From Rhodoferax sp. (lineage in GTDB: Bacteria; Pseudomonadota; Gammaproteobacteria; Burkholderiales; Burkholderiaceae_C), in contig VMTC01000063.1 of assembly GCA_013791765.1 (NCBI GenBank), positions 1-64,000 on the forward strand: DNA of 64,000 bases, read 5' to 3'. A program made the translations under genes and the position numbers. This document shows, piece after piece, positions 1-8,193 of the stretch; position 1 is the first letter of the stretch, and each line of letters opens with the position of its first letter. The notes below the pieces were generated by a model that saw only the letters and a list, made by a program, of their open reading frames with translations, made no database searches and was not told the origin of the DNA.

Positions 1-1
1 A

Positions 2-199
2 GCCAATCCGCAGGGCATGGCTTACCGGCTGGTGGAACTGGCCTGCGATGCGCAGCGGGCGCGCGACATGGGACAAGCTGGCCGCCAGCGCGCGCAGTCC
101 AATTTCAGCATGCAGGCGATGGTGTCGACCTACCAGTCGCTCTACGACCAGCAGCTACGCAGGCGTGGTCCTGTGCCTGCAACACTGCAACATCAATAA
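2..199 (+). CDS. Glycosyltransferase, C-terminal end only (XrtA-associated type)
   Basis: Only the last 65 residues are in the window; the gene enters from the left edge. The visible part is a typical GT-B (family 4) C-terminal helix region, with an alternating Ala/Arg-rich helix and an NFSMQAM-type segment just before the end, as in glycosyltransferases that add sugars from nucleotide donors at the cytoplasmic face. It ends six bases before the asparagine-synthetase-type amidotransferase. In XrtA loci the glycosyltransferase between the exosortase and that amidotransferase is usually the TIGR03088-type protein, so this is the likely identity, by position more than by sequence. The exosortase gene would then be expected shortly upstream, outside the window. 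Confidence 0.7.
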   Translation, partial: ANPQGMAYRLVELACDAQRARDMGQAGRQRAQSNFSMQAMVSTYQSLYDQQLRRRGPVPATLQHQ

Positions 200-204
200 A
201 CATC

Positions 205-2124
205 ATGTGTGGCATTACCGGCATTTTTGACACCCGTGGCCGTCGTGATATCGACCGCGCCGTGTTGCAGCGCATGAACGACTCGCAGTTGCACCGTGGT
301 CCTGACGAGGGTCGCTTGCACCTGGAGCCTGGCCTGGGCCTGGGTCACCGGCGCCTGGCGATCATTGACATCGCCACCGGCCAGCAGCCGCTGTTCAATG
401 AAGATGGCTCCGTGGTGGTGGTGTTCAACGGCGAAATCTACAACTACCAACAACTGATCCCAGAACTACAAAAGCTCGGCCATGTGTTTCACACCCGCAG
501 TGACACCGAAGTGATCGTCCACGCCTGGGAGTCCTGGGACGTCAATTGCGTTAAGCGCTTTCGGGGCATGTTTGCTTTTGCGCTGTGGGACCGCAACCAG
601 CAGACCTTCTTCATGGCGCGTGACCGGTTGGGTGTCAAGCCGCTGTACTACGCGTTGCTAGATGACGGCATGCTGCTGTTTGGCTCTGAACTCAAGTCGA
701 TGTTGGCGCATGGAGGTTTGCGACGCGACCTTGATCCGCTGGCAGTGGAAGAATATTTTGCGCTCGGCTATGTGGCCGAGCCGCGCACGATCTTCAAGCA
801 GGCCAAGAAGTTGCCGCCGGCCCACACCTTGTTATTGCGCCGCGGCGAGCGCACCGGTGAGGCGCGCGCCTATTGGGATGTGTGCTTCAGCCTGAATGCA
901 AAAATCAGCGACACGCAAGCATGCGAACAATTGGCCGAGAAGCTGCAGGAGTCGATACGACTGCGCATGATCTCCGAGGTTCCGCTGGGCGCCTTTTTGT
1001 CGGGCGGTGTTGACTCCAGCGCGGTGGTTGCAGTGATGGCCGGGTTGTCAAACGAGCCGGTCAATACCTGCTCCATTGCCTTTGAAGACCCGGCCTTCAA
1101 TGAAGCGGGCTTCGCGCAGGCGGTGGCAGATCGCTATCGCACCCGACACAGTGTTGAGACCGTGCAAAGCGATGATTTTGATTTGATCGACACCTTGGCG
1201 CGTCTGTATGACGAGCCTTATGCTGACAGCTCGGCCATTCCCACCTACCGTGTCTGCCAGTTGGCGCGCAAACATGTCACGGTGGCGCTGTCGGGGGACG
1301 GAGGGGACGAAACTTTTGGCGGCTATCGCCGCTACAAGTTGCATTTGATGGAGGAGCGCATGCGCGCCGCTTTGCCGCTGGGCCTACGTCGCCCGCTCTT
1401 CGGGACCCTGGGGCAGCTCTACCCGAAGGCTGACTGGGCGCCCCGCGTCTTGCGCGGCAAGACCACCTTCGAGGCGCTGGCACGCACTTCGGTGCAAGCC
1501 TATTTCCACAGCATGTCGCTGATACGCGATGCCGACCGTTCCCGGTTGTACAGCAGCACATTCAAGTCGGCGCTAGGTGGGTACAGCGCGCGCGAGGTAT
1601 TTTCCCAGCACGCGGCAAGAGCTGACACCGAGGACCCTTTGGCCTTGATTCAATACATTGACATGCACACCTATCTGGTGGGTGACATCAACACCAAGGT
1701 AGACCGCGCCAGCATGGCCCATTCGCTCGAAGTACGCGAGCCCTTGATGGACCACGAGCTGGTCGAGTGGTTGGCCACGCTGCCGTCGTCTCTCAAGATA
1801 AGAGGGGGTGAGAGCAAGTTCTTGTTGAAAAAAGCGATGGAGCCGCATTTGCCTCATGACATCATGTACCGACCCAAGATGGGCTTTGCCGTGCCGCTGG
1901 CAAATTGGTTTCGCGGACCGCTGCGCGAGCGTGTGCGCGGCGCACTGCTGGATGGACCGTTGGCCGACTCAGGCTGGTTTGATCACACCACGATACGCCA
2001 GATGATCGAACAACATGAGCGTGGCGCACGTGATCACAGTACGCCGCTCTGGACCTTGCTAATGTACGACGCGTTTCTGCGCAACACCTGCGGCGCTGGC
2101 CTTGCGCAAACTGCCGCTGCTTGA
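205..2124 (+). CDS. XrtA-associated glutamine-dependent amidotransferase (asparagine synthetase family)
   Basis: 639 residues with the full class B asparagine synthetase layout. An N-terminal Ntn-type glutaminase domain begins MCGITGIFD, so Cys2 is the nucleophile that releases ammonia from glutamine. A C-terminal ATP-pyrophosphatase domain has the SGGVDSS loop at residues 266-272 and a GDGGDE segment further on. In exosortase A loci this family (TIGR03108 type) is thought to amidate a sugar or glycan carboxylate rather than make free asparagine; that is an inference from context. It is the only one of three family members in the window that keeps Cys2. Start chosen at the ATG that puts Cys at position 2. 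It ends four bases before the next gene's ATG. Confidence 0.88.
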   Translation: MCGITGIFDTRGRRDIDRAVLQRMNDSQLHRGPDEGRLHLEPGLGLGHRRLAIIDIATGQQPLFNEDGSVVVVFNGEIYNYQQLIPELQKLGHVFHTRSDTEVIVHAWESWDVNCVKRFRGMFAFALWDRNQQTFFMARDRLGVKPLYYALLDDGMLLFGSELKSMLAHGGLRRDLDPLAVEEYFALGYVAEPRTIFKQAKKLPPAHTLLLRRGERTGEARAYWDVCFSLNAKISDTQACEQLAEKLQESIRLRMISEVPLGAFLSGGVDSSAVVAVMAGLSNEPVNTCSIAFEDPAFNEAGFAQAVADRYRTRHSVETVQSDDFDLIDTLARLYDEPYADSSAIPTYRVCQLARKHVTVALSGDGGDETFGGYRRYKLHLMEERMRAALPLGLRRPLFGTLGQLYPKADWAPRVLRGKTTFEALARTSVQAYFHSMSLIRDADRSRLYSSTFKSALGGYSAREVFSQHAARADTEDPLALIQYIDMHTYLVGDINTKVDRASMAHSLEVREPLMDHELVEWLATLPSSLKIRGGESKFLLKKAMEPHLPHDIMYRPKMGFAVPLANWFRGPLRERVRGALLDGPLADSGWFDHTTIRQMIEQHERGARDHSTPLWTLLMYDAFLRNTCGAGLAQTAAA

Positions 2125-2128
2125 GCCC

Positions 2129-3331
2129 ATGAAGATTCTCTATCACCACCGCACCGCGTCACGCGACGGGCAATCAACCCATATCGACGAGATGATTGCT
2201 GGACTGCGCGCCGAAGGCCACGACGTGCGCGTGAGCTCACCGCAGGTCGCGAGTCAAAACCAGTCTGGCGGTAGCCCCGGTTGGGTCGGGCAGCTCAAGG
2301 CCCGGATGCCCAGGCAACTCTATGAATTGGCAGAGTTGGCATATTCGGTGTTGGCTTATCGCCGGCTTTGTACAGCGATCAGACAAGACCGGCCTGATGG
2401 CATTTACGAGCGCTACAACCTGTATCTGCTGGCGGGCGTCTGGGCCAAGAAACGCTTTGGCCTGCCTTTGATCCTGGAGGTCAATGCACCCATGGCGCAA
2501 GAGCGCCGTCAATACGGCGGGCTGTCCTGGCCGCGCTTAGCCGATTGGGCCGAACGCTACGTCTGGCAGAACGCCGATGTGCTTTTGCCAGTGACCCAGG
2601 TGCTGGCCGACTCTTTGGTGAGCCAGGGCATTGAGCCGGCGCGCATTCGTGTCATACCGAACGGTATCAATCCAGACCATTACAAAAATCTGCCGTCGGT
2701 GGCGCAGGCCAAAGCACAACTGGGTCTGGGCGATCGCCTGGTGATTGGTTTTACCGGATTTGTGCGCGAATGGGATCGGCTGGACCGCATCATGGTTTGG
2801 GTTGCGCGCAGAGCGGCCCAGCACAATGTGCATCTGCTGGTGATTGGGGATGGGCCGGCACGGGCTGGGATCGAGGCCAGTGCAATTCGGCTTGGCGTGG
2901 CCGACCGGCTCACATTTACCGGCGCGGTGCCGCGCGAACAGGTGCCTGCATTGTCAGTGGCGTTTGACATCGCCCTGCAAACCGCATTGGTGCCCTATGC
3001 CTCGCCACTTTGTCTATTTGAGTATTTGGCCCTAAGCAAAGCCATCGTGGCGCCTGACCAGGCTAATCATCATGAGATATTGACATCGGGCGTAGATGCC
3101 TTGCTGTATGACCCGAATGACCACGCCGGCCTTGAAACGGCCTTGGACGCCTTGTGCCAAGAGCCGGCCTTGCGTGCGCGCATAGGGGCAGCTGCACAAC
3201 AATTGATTGTGCGTAAGCAGTTGACGTGGCGCCACCACGCCCGCAAAGTGGCGGGCCTGGTTGACTGCGCGCGTGCTGCCGGTAAGTTCAAGGTTGGCGC
3301 GGTTGAAACCTTTCCAAGGAACCTGCTGTGA
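2129..3331 (+). CDS. Glycosyltransferase family 4
   Basis: 400 residues from the ATG at 2129; a TTG at 2102 in the same frame would overlap the preceding gene and adds nothing recognisable. GT-B fold: the N-terminal domain starts MKILYHHRTAS and carries the GQSTH donor-side turn typical of GT4 enzymes. The C-terminal domain has VIPNGI near residue 178 and a segment with FEYLALSKAIVAP near 300, matching the conserved nucleotide-sugar binding region. Expected role is sugar transfer to a lipid-linked exopolysaccharide intermediate in the cytoplasm. Donor and acceptor cannot be told from sequence. Its stop overlaps the GTG start of the following broken gene, so they were translated as one unit. 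Confidence 0.8.
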   Translation: MKILYHHRTASRDGQSTHIDEMIAGLRAEGHDVRVSSPQVASQNQSGGSPGWVGQLKARMPRQLYELAELAYSVLAYRRLCTAIRQDRPDGIYERYNLYLLAGVWAKKRFGLPLILEVNAPMAQERRQYGGLSWPRLADWAERYVWQNADVLLPVTQVLADSLVSQGIEPARIRVIPNGINPDHYKNLPSVAQAKAQLGLGDRLVIGFTGFVREWDRLDRIMVWVARRAAQHNVHLLVIGDGPARAGIEASAIRLGVADRLTFTGAVPREQVPALSVAFDIALQTALVPYASPLCLFEYLALSKAIVAPDQANHHEILTSGVDALLYDPNDHAGLETALDALCQEPALRARIGAAAQQLIVRKQLTWRHHARKVAGLVDCARAAGKFKVGAVETFPRNLL

Positions 3332-3699
3332 GTGCAAGAAAAGTCCGTTTGCCGACGGTTTCGACTTTGTACCCCAACAGCGTTCGCCCGGGTCACGGCA
3401 TCTTTGTTGAAACCCGCCGGCGTGAGCTCCTGCGCAGTGGCGAGGTCGAGGTTCGGGTGGTCGCGCCGATACCGTGGTCTTTTTCCACCGACCCGCGTTA
3501 TGGTGATTACGCGCGCATGCTGTCTCAGCGTGGGGGCGGTGCGTTCGCACAGGCCATCAGTGCCTTGCTTGCGTCTTCCCCTGACCGCGCTCAGGTTCGC
3601 TCTTATGCCGAATACTTCAGCTGGCAGAGCACCACCGATGCGCAGCTAGCCTTGTTCCAAAAAATCGCGCTGAAGTGCACGGAGGCCATCCATGCGTGA
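3328..3699 (+). pseudogene. Glycosyltransferase remnant with a large in-frame internal deletion
   Basis: A 123-codon open frame that joins two ends of a GT4 glycosyltransferase. Residues 1 to about 62 read like a normal N-terminus (TLYPNSVRPGHGIFVETR, then VVAPIPW). From about residue 66 the sequence matches the usual C-terminal tail (repeated Ala/Leu, AEYFSWQSTTDAQLALF). The roughly 270 residues expected between, including the donor-binding domain, are absent. The reading frame is kept across the junction near 3515-3535, so there is no stop or frameshift. A GTG start overlaps the previous stop, and the end overlaps the O-ligase start by eight bases, as in an intact operon. A short functional protein is unlikely because no catalytic region is left. 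Confidence 0.75.
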
Positions 3700-4996
3700 C
3701 TATCTTCTGGGTTCGATCATTCTTGTGTTATCAGCCTATGGCTTGCTGCATCCCTGGGTCGGTATCCTGGGCTGGACCTGGATCAGCATCATGAACCCGC
3801 ATGCCTACAGCTGGCAATTGAACAGTTTGCCGGTGGCGGCGGCCATCGCGGGTGCCACCTTGCTGGGCGTGCTGCTCACGCGCGATCGGCGCGAGTTCTT
3901 TGTTACGCGCGAAACCACCGTATTGATGCTCTTTATGTTGTGGATGTGCATCACCTTGCCGTTTTCTTTTTACTTTGATGAAAGCTTTGAATTGTGGAAG
4001 CGGGTCATGAAGATTGACTTGATGGTGCTGGTTGCCATGGTGGTCCTCTATTCCAAGAAACACATCACGTGGCTGGCCTGGATTCTGGCGGCGTCGATCG
4101 GGTTTTTTGGCATCAAGGGAGGATTTTTTACACTGGCAACGGGAGGTACCTATCGGGTTTGGGGTCCGACCGGAACCTACATTGGGGGCAACAACGAGGT
4201 TGCCCTGGCCTTGGTGATGATCATTCCCTTGATGCGCTTTCTGCACCTCACCACGGAGTCGGTCTGGATCAAGCGCGGGCTCATGCTGGCGATGTTGCTG
4301 TGTGCGGCGGCAGCGCTGGGGAGCCAGTCGCGTGGCGCATTGCTCGCTATTGTGGCGATGGCTGGCGTCTTGTGGTGGCGCAGTCACAAAAAAGCGTCGG
4401 GGCTGATCTTTTTGCTGACTGTGGGCGCTGTCCTGCTCACCTTCATGCCGGACAGTTGGTGGAGCCGCATGGGGACGATCAGTGAGTATCAAGGTGACGC
4501 CTCGGCGACGGGGCGCATCAATGCCTGGTGGATGGCCTGGAACCTGGCCAAGGCCAACCTGTTTGGCGGTGGCTTCATGATCTACATGCCCGACCTGTTT
4601 GCCAGGTACGCACCTAACCCTACCGATCTGCACGCCGCCCACAGTATCTATTTCATGGTGCTGGGCGAACACGGTTTCATTGGTCTTTTTCTGTTCCTGC
4701 TGCTATGGATATTTGTCTGGCGCTCTGCCGGGCGCTTGCGGATTCAAGGCCTGCAATTGCCGCAGACCCAGTGGCTGTCGCACCTGGGCGCCATGTGTCA
4801 GGTTAGCCTCGCGGGCTACGCGGTGGGCGGTGCCTTTCTGAGCTTGTCGTATTACGATTTGCCCTACAACATGCTGGTCCTGGTGGTGCTGGGTTGCCGC
4901 TGGATGGACGGTAAGGAGTGGGTGCGAGAGGCGCAGGAGGCGCAGCTGAAACCAGCCGCCGAGGTTCCCAAGCGGGCAAAAGCGGGCGTTGCCTAA
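3692..4996 (+). CDS. Probable O-glycosylation ligase, exosortase A system-associated (O-antigen ligase family)
   Basis: 434 residues, about ten to twelve hydrophobic segments, with the Wzy_C/O-antigen ligase arrangement: a large periplasmic loop before the last membrane helices. The N-terminus with SAYGLLHPWVGILGW and the central GFFGIKGGFFTLATGG segment followed by a GPTGTYIGGNNE loop are the signature of the TIGR03097 family, found only in XrtA loci. The likely role is polymerisation of the exopolysaccharide or its transfer to an acceptor at the periplasmic face of the inner membrane. The start overlaps the preceding remnant by eight bases. The stop codon is followed directly by the deacetylase ATG, which points to coupled translation. 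Confidence 0.87.
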   Translation: MRDYLLGSIILVLSAYGLLHPWVGILGWTWISIMNPHAYSWQLNSLPVAAAIAGATLLGVLLTRDRREFFVTRETTVLMLFMLWMCITLPFSFYFDESFELWKRVMKIDLMVLVAMVVLYSKKHITWLAWILAASIGFFGIKGGFFTLATGGTYRVWGPTGTYIGGNNEVALALVMIIPLMRFLHLTTESVWIKRGLMLAMLLCAAAALGSQSRGALLAIVAMAGVLWWRSHKKASGLIFLLTVGAVLLTFMPDSWWSRMGTISEYQGDASATGRINAWWMAWNLAKANLFGGGFMIYMPDLFARYAPNPTDLHAAHSIYFMVLGEHGFIGLFLFLLLWIFVWRSAGRLRIQGLQLPQTQWLSHLGAMCQVSLAGYAVGGAFLSLSYYDLPYNMLVLVVLGCRWMDGKEWVREAQEAQLKPAAEVPKRAKAGVA

Positions 4997-5944
4997 ATGC
5001 TGCTCAAGCCCATGCTTCAATGCCTGTCGCCCGGTGGTGCCCGAAGCCGCTTGTCGGTGCTGATCTTTCACCGTGTGTTGCTTGAGCCCGACGCACTTTT
5101 TCCGGATGAAATGTATGCCCGGCGCTTCGATGACCTCTGTGGCTGGCTGGCGGCGTGGTTTAACGTGCTGCCGCTGGATCAGGCCGCCGCGCACCTGAAG
5201 GCCGGTACGCTGCCGGCGCGAGCGGCCTGCTTGACCTTCGATGACGGCTACGCCGACAACTACCATGTCGCTTTGCCGATACTGCGGCGCCATGGCCTGA
5301 GTGCAACGTTTTTCATTGCGACCGGCTTTCTTGACGGGGGTCGTATGTGGAACGACAGCATCATCGAGTCGATTCGCGCCTGCCAACGCCCGTTTCTTGA
5401 CCTGTCTGGCCTGGGCCTGGGCCGCCAAGCGCTGGCGGGTGTCCAAGAGCGCCAGGCAGCTATTGCTGCCCTCATCGATCAGATCAAGTACCGACCCGCC
5501 CCGCAGCGGGTTGCCATGACGGAGCAGATTGCTCTGCTGGCGCAGGTGGCGCTACCCCATGACCTGATGATGAGCTCGCACGAGGTCCGGGCCATGCACC
5601 AGGCGGGTATGCAAATTGGCGCACACACGGTCTCCCATCCCATCTTGGCGCGGCTCACCGATGAACAGGCGCGCGACGAGATTCTGGCAGGCAAACAATT
5701 CCTGGAGCAATTGCTCGATGAGCGCGTCAGCCTGTTTGCCTACCCCAATGGCAAGCCGGGTGAGGACTACACGCCCCGCAGCGTGGATCTGGTGCGTGGT
5801 CTGGGTTTTAATGCTGCCGTCAGCACCCGTTGGGGTGCCTGCGCCGTGGGCGATGACCTGTTCCAGATTCGGCGCTTTACGCCGTGGGACACGACCCGAT
5901 TGCGCTTTGGCGCGCGCATGCTCGCCAATCTATGCAGCGCTTGA
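4997..5944 (+). CDS. Polysaccharide deacetylase family protein (NodB domain)
   Basis: 315 residues. The carbohydrate esterase 4 motifs are present: LTFDDGYADN with Asp82-Asp83 (base and metal ligand), the HTVSHP segment near residue 211 giving the two metal-binding His, and a later segment near FAYPNGKPGEDY. No clear signal peptide is visible; the N-terminus (MLLKPMLQCLSPGGARS) is short and basic, so the protein may be cytoplasmic or loosely membrane-bound. Expected reaction is N-deacetylation of an acetamido sugar of the exopolysaccharide or its precursor. It differs from the longer XrtA-locus deacetylase of TIGR03006 type that normally lies near the exosortase. Start is the ATG touching the previous stop. 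Confidence 0.82.
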   Translation: MLLKPMLQCLSPGGARSRLSVLIFHRVLLEPDALFPDEMYARRFDDLCGWLAAWFNVLPLDQAAAHLKAGTLPARAACLTFDDGYADNYHVALPILRRHGLSATFFIATGFLDGGRMWNDSIIESIRACQRPFLDLSGLGLGRQALAGVQERQAAIAALIDQIKYRPAPQRVAMTEQIALLAQVALPHDLMMSSHEVRAMHQAGMQIGAHTVSHPILARLTDEQARDEILAGKQFLEQLLDERVSLFAYPNGKPGEDYTPRSVDLVRGLGFNAAVSTRWGACAVGDDLFQIRRFTPWDTTRLRFGARMLANLCSA

Positions 5945-5972
5945 TTGATAGAAACTAAATTTCAGGAAAACA

Positions 5973-6291
5973 ATGAAAATCACCGTGGTTGGAACTGGCT
6001 GCGTTGGCTTGGTCGGTGGCGCCTGCCAGGTCAATGAAAGCGCGGTGTCCGTGGGCACAACCGACAAGGTGCGCGAAGCCGCCAGTCGGGTGCTGGTCGC
6101 CGACTTGCTGGCGGGCGGCGCCACCGTCACGGCCTACAACCCGGCCGCCATGCCCGAAGCGAAGCGCATTTTTTGGGTCTGGGCCGCGCCTGAGCTGCGC
6201 AGAAACCCCCATGCAGCCGCTCAATGGTGCCGACGCCCTGCTTAAATCGGTGTGCACACCGGGCCTTGAGTATTTCCCGATTGGGCGATAA
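5973..6291 (+). pseudogene. ugd: UDP-glucose 6-dehydrogenase remnant
   Basis: The beginning MKITVVGTGCVGLVGGAC matches the NAD-binding start of UDP-glucose/GDP-mannose 6-dehydrogenases, where the first variable position is normally Tyr. After about 30 residues it jumps to a piece of the C-terminal domain (LLAGGATVTAYNPAAMPEAKRIF). A frameshift near 6205 then moves the similarity to the next frame (MQPLNGADAL), which continues to GLEYFPIGR and a stop at 6289-6291, like the usual end of Ugd. The order of the surviving pieces is correct, so this is one gene shortened by several deletions. The catalytic Cys region and the central dimer domain are gone. An intact ugd may exist elsewhere in the genome. 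Confidence 0.8.
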
Positions 6292-6300
6292 TTTATGAAT

Positions 6301-6348
6301 AATTGGCCTCTAGCCTACGTGTAATCTATGTTAGTAGCTACATAAAAA
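6301..6348. repeat. Short dispersed repeat, copy 1
   Basis: A stretch of about 48 bases between the ugd remnant and the convergent gene. Bases 6323-6340 are the exact reverse complement of 39253-39270 (18 of 18), and similarity continues on both sides through a CTAGAGGCC/CTAGAGCTC-like block and an AATT flank. The pattern, with a TAGCT-type half and a GGCCTCTAG half, resembles the short intergenic repeat I remember as frequent in Comamonadaceae genomes. That comparison is from memory and was not searched. Confidence 0.65.
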
Positions 6349-6358
6349 GGAGCAATCT

Positions 6359-8071
6359 TCAGCCTCTCAGCCTGAAGCGAGGTGCCTTGACTGCCAGCCA
6401 CTGTTCCAGCATGGTCAGAATCCAGACCATCTCGCCGTAGTAGCCCGGGTGCTCAGGCAGCCGTTGGTCCAGCAGATTCTTGACAAAATCATCGCGCACC
6501 ACGCCACGCCCGGCCAGACTGTAGAGCGAGTCGGCAGCCAGTGCCTTGAGGGCAGGGTGAGCGTTGGCCCATACGCCAAATGGCAGGCCGAAGCCCTGCT
6601 TCTTCTTGGCAATGATATCGACAGGCAGAAAGTCGCGCAGTGCCTCTTTGAAGAACCAGCGCAGTTTGAGGCCCTTGAGCTTGTAGCTGGGGGGCAGCCT
6701 TTGCGAGAAGGCCAGCAACCGGTCGTCCAGGAGCGGAAAGCCCACCGCAACGCCCGCCAGGTCGGCCGTGCCCACCACCTTGGGCAGATCACAGTCGGCC
6801 AGCGTGTAGCGCCAGTCAAAAGCCAGCATGCGGTTGACCAGGTTGTCGGTGCGGGCCTGGGCCCAAACCCTGACTTGTTGGCGGCTGGGGTCTTGCTGAT
6901 CAACCTGGGCCAGCAGCTCCGGGGTCAACATGGCGTCTAGCCCCAAGCGAAACAACAGGTTGTAGGTCATCATGCGATCGGGCATGGCAACCTGGGCCTG
7001 GTTCACATAGCTGGCGCCCTTGCGCAGCAGTGGAATCTGGTTCATGACCGAGGACCTTGACACGGGCTCGAGCAGCCCCGTTCGCAGGCGCGCGGGAACA
7101 TGGTCATACCAGCCAAATACTTTCTGTTTGGCATAGCGGGTGTTGCCGCCAAAGAGTTCGTCCCCGCCGTCACCCGCCAGCAGCTTGCTCACGCCGTCTG
7201 CCCGCGCCATTCTTGCGCAGTAGTAGGCGGGCAGGGCCGATGAGTTGCCAAAGGGCTGGTCGTAATGGGCCGCCACAAGCGGGATGCTGCGCACCAGGTC
7301 GTCGGGGGTCACGTAGTACTCGTGGTGCTCGGTGTGGAAGTGCTTGGCTGCGAGGCGGGCAAACGCCATCTCGTCGTAGCCCTGCTCGTCAAATCCAATG
7401 GAGTAAGTAGCCGCCGGCTTGCCACTGGCCAGGGCCACCATGCCGGCCATGGTCGAGCTGTCGGTGCCGCCGCTCAAGAAACAGGCCGCTTTGCTGCCGT
7501 CCAGCTGGCGCGCCACGGCGTCCTTCAGTAGTTGTCGGAACTCATCTTTCAGGTCGCCAAAGGAGGCGCCTTGCTGCACTTCAAAGGTCGCGGTCCAGTA
7601 GGGCGCCACCGTCAGTTGGCCGTTCTCGAACACCGCGCAGTGGCCCGGTGGCAGCCGGAAAATGCCTTTGTAAATGGTGCGTGGTGACGGGATGATGTGA
7701 AAGTAGAGGTAGTCAAATATCGCCTGCGGGTCAATCTCCGTTAAGGCATCAGCGAGTTCATCGGCCCGGGCCGCGAAGCGCAAGGTCCCGGCGTCTACGC
7801 GGTAGCACAACGAGCGGATCGCAAAGCGGTCGACCGCCATCAAGGTGCGGCCACCGGGCTCATGAAAGGCCACTGCAAAGTCGCCAGTCACGCCAGCCAG
7901 GGCGCTGACGGCGTTGTAGGCCAGCGCCTGTCGCCACGCAGCCAAGCAGCCCTGGCTCCTGGCCAGATCATCCAACTCTGCATTGGAGAACTGAGGGGAG
8001 CCAAGATTCAAGGGGAAACCGTTTGCGGACACAGGGTCGCAATCGATTGAACGGGGAGATAACGCTGCCAT
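6359..8071 (-). CDS. Asparagine synthase-related protein without the N-terminal Cys
   Basis: 570 residues from the ATG at 8071; a TTG at 8101 would add ten residues. The N-terminal half keeps the Ntn glutaminase fold outline (GDFAVAFHEPGG, VDRFAIRSLCY) but lacks Cys at position 2, so it should not hydrolyse glutamine. The synthetase half is intact, with SGGTDSS at residues 200-206 and a GDGGDELFGG segment. This combination is seen in family members that use ammonia or another amine as nucleophile, beta-lactam synthetase being the known example. Homologues of this type occur in XrtA loci. It is encoded opposite to its left neighbours and diverges from the VanZ/ligase gene, with about 120 bases between the two starts. 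The substrate is unknown. Confidence 0.78.
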   Translation of the reverse strand: MAALSPRSIDCDPVSANGFPLNLGSPQFSNAELDDLARSQGCLAAWRQALAYNAVSALAGVTGDFAVAFHEPGGRTLMAVDRFAIRSLCYRVDAGTLRFAARADELADALTEIDPQAIFDYLYFHIIPSPRTIYKGIFRLPPGHCAVFENGQLTVAPYWTATFEVQQGASFGDLKDEFRQLLKDAVARQLDGSKAACFLSGGTDSSTMAGMVALASGKPAATYSIGFDEQGYDEMAFARLAAKHFHTEHHEYYVTPDDLVRSIPLVAAHYDQPFGNSSALPAYYCARMARADGVSKLLAGDGGDELFGGNTRYAKQKVFGWYDHVPARLRTGLLEPVSRSSVMNQIPLLRKGASYVNQAQVAMPDRMMTYNLLFRLGLDAMLTPELLAQVDQQDPSRQQVRVWAQARTDNLVNRMLAFDWRYTLADCDLPKVVGTADLAGVAVGFPLLDDRLLAFSQRLPPSYKLKGLKLRWFFKEALRDFLPVDIIAKKKQGFGLPFGVWANAHPALKALAADSLYSLAGRGVVRDDFVKNLLDQRLPEHPGYYGEMVWILTMLEQWLAVKAPRFRLRG

Positions 8072-8193
8072 CGGATCAATTTTCCGGGGCAAGGCGTGCA
8101 ATCACTTGCGAAAAATCATGCGCGGTGTCTTTGGCGTGTTGCCACCGGGCTTTCTCTGGTTAGCATGGACCGACCCAGACCCCATGCCTTGCC
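8072..8193. promoter_or_regulatory. Divergent intergenic spacer
   Basis: About 122 bases separate the starts of the leftward asparagine-synthase homologue and the rightward VanZ/ligase gene, so promoters for both directions should lie here. I see no convincing -35/-10 pair, sigma-54 motif or inverted repeat. The assignment rests only on gene orientation. Confidence 0.4.
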
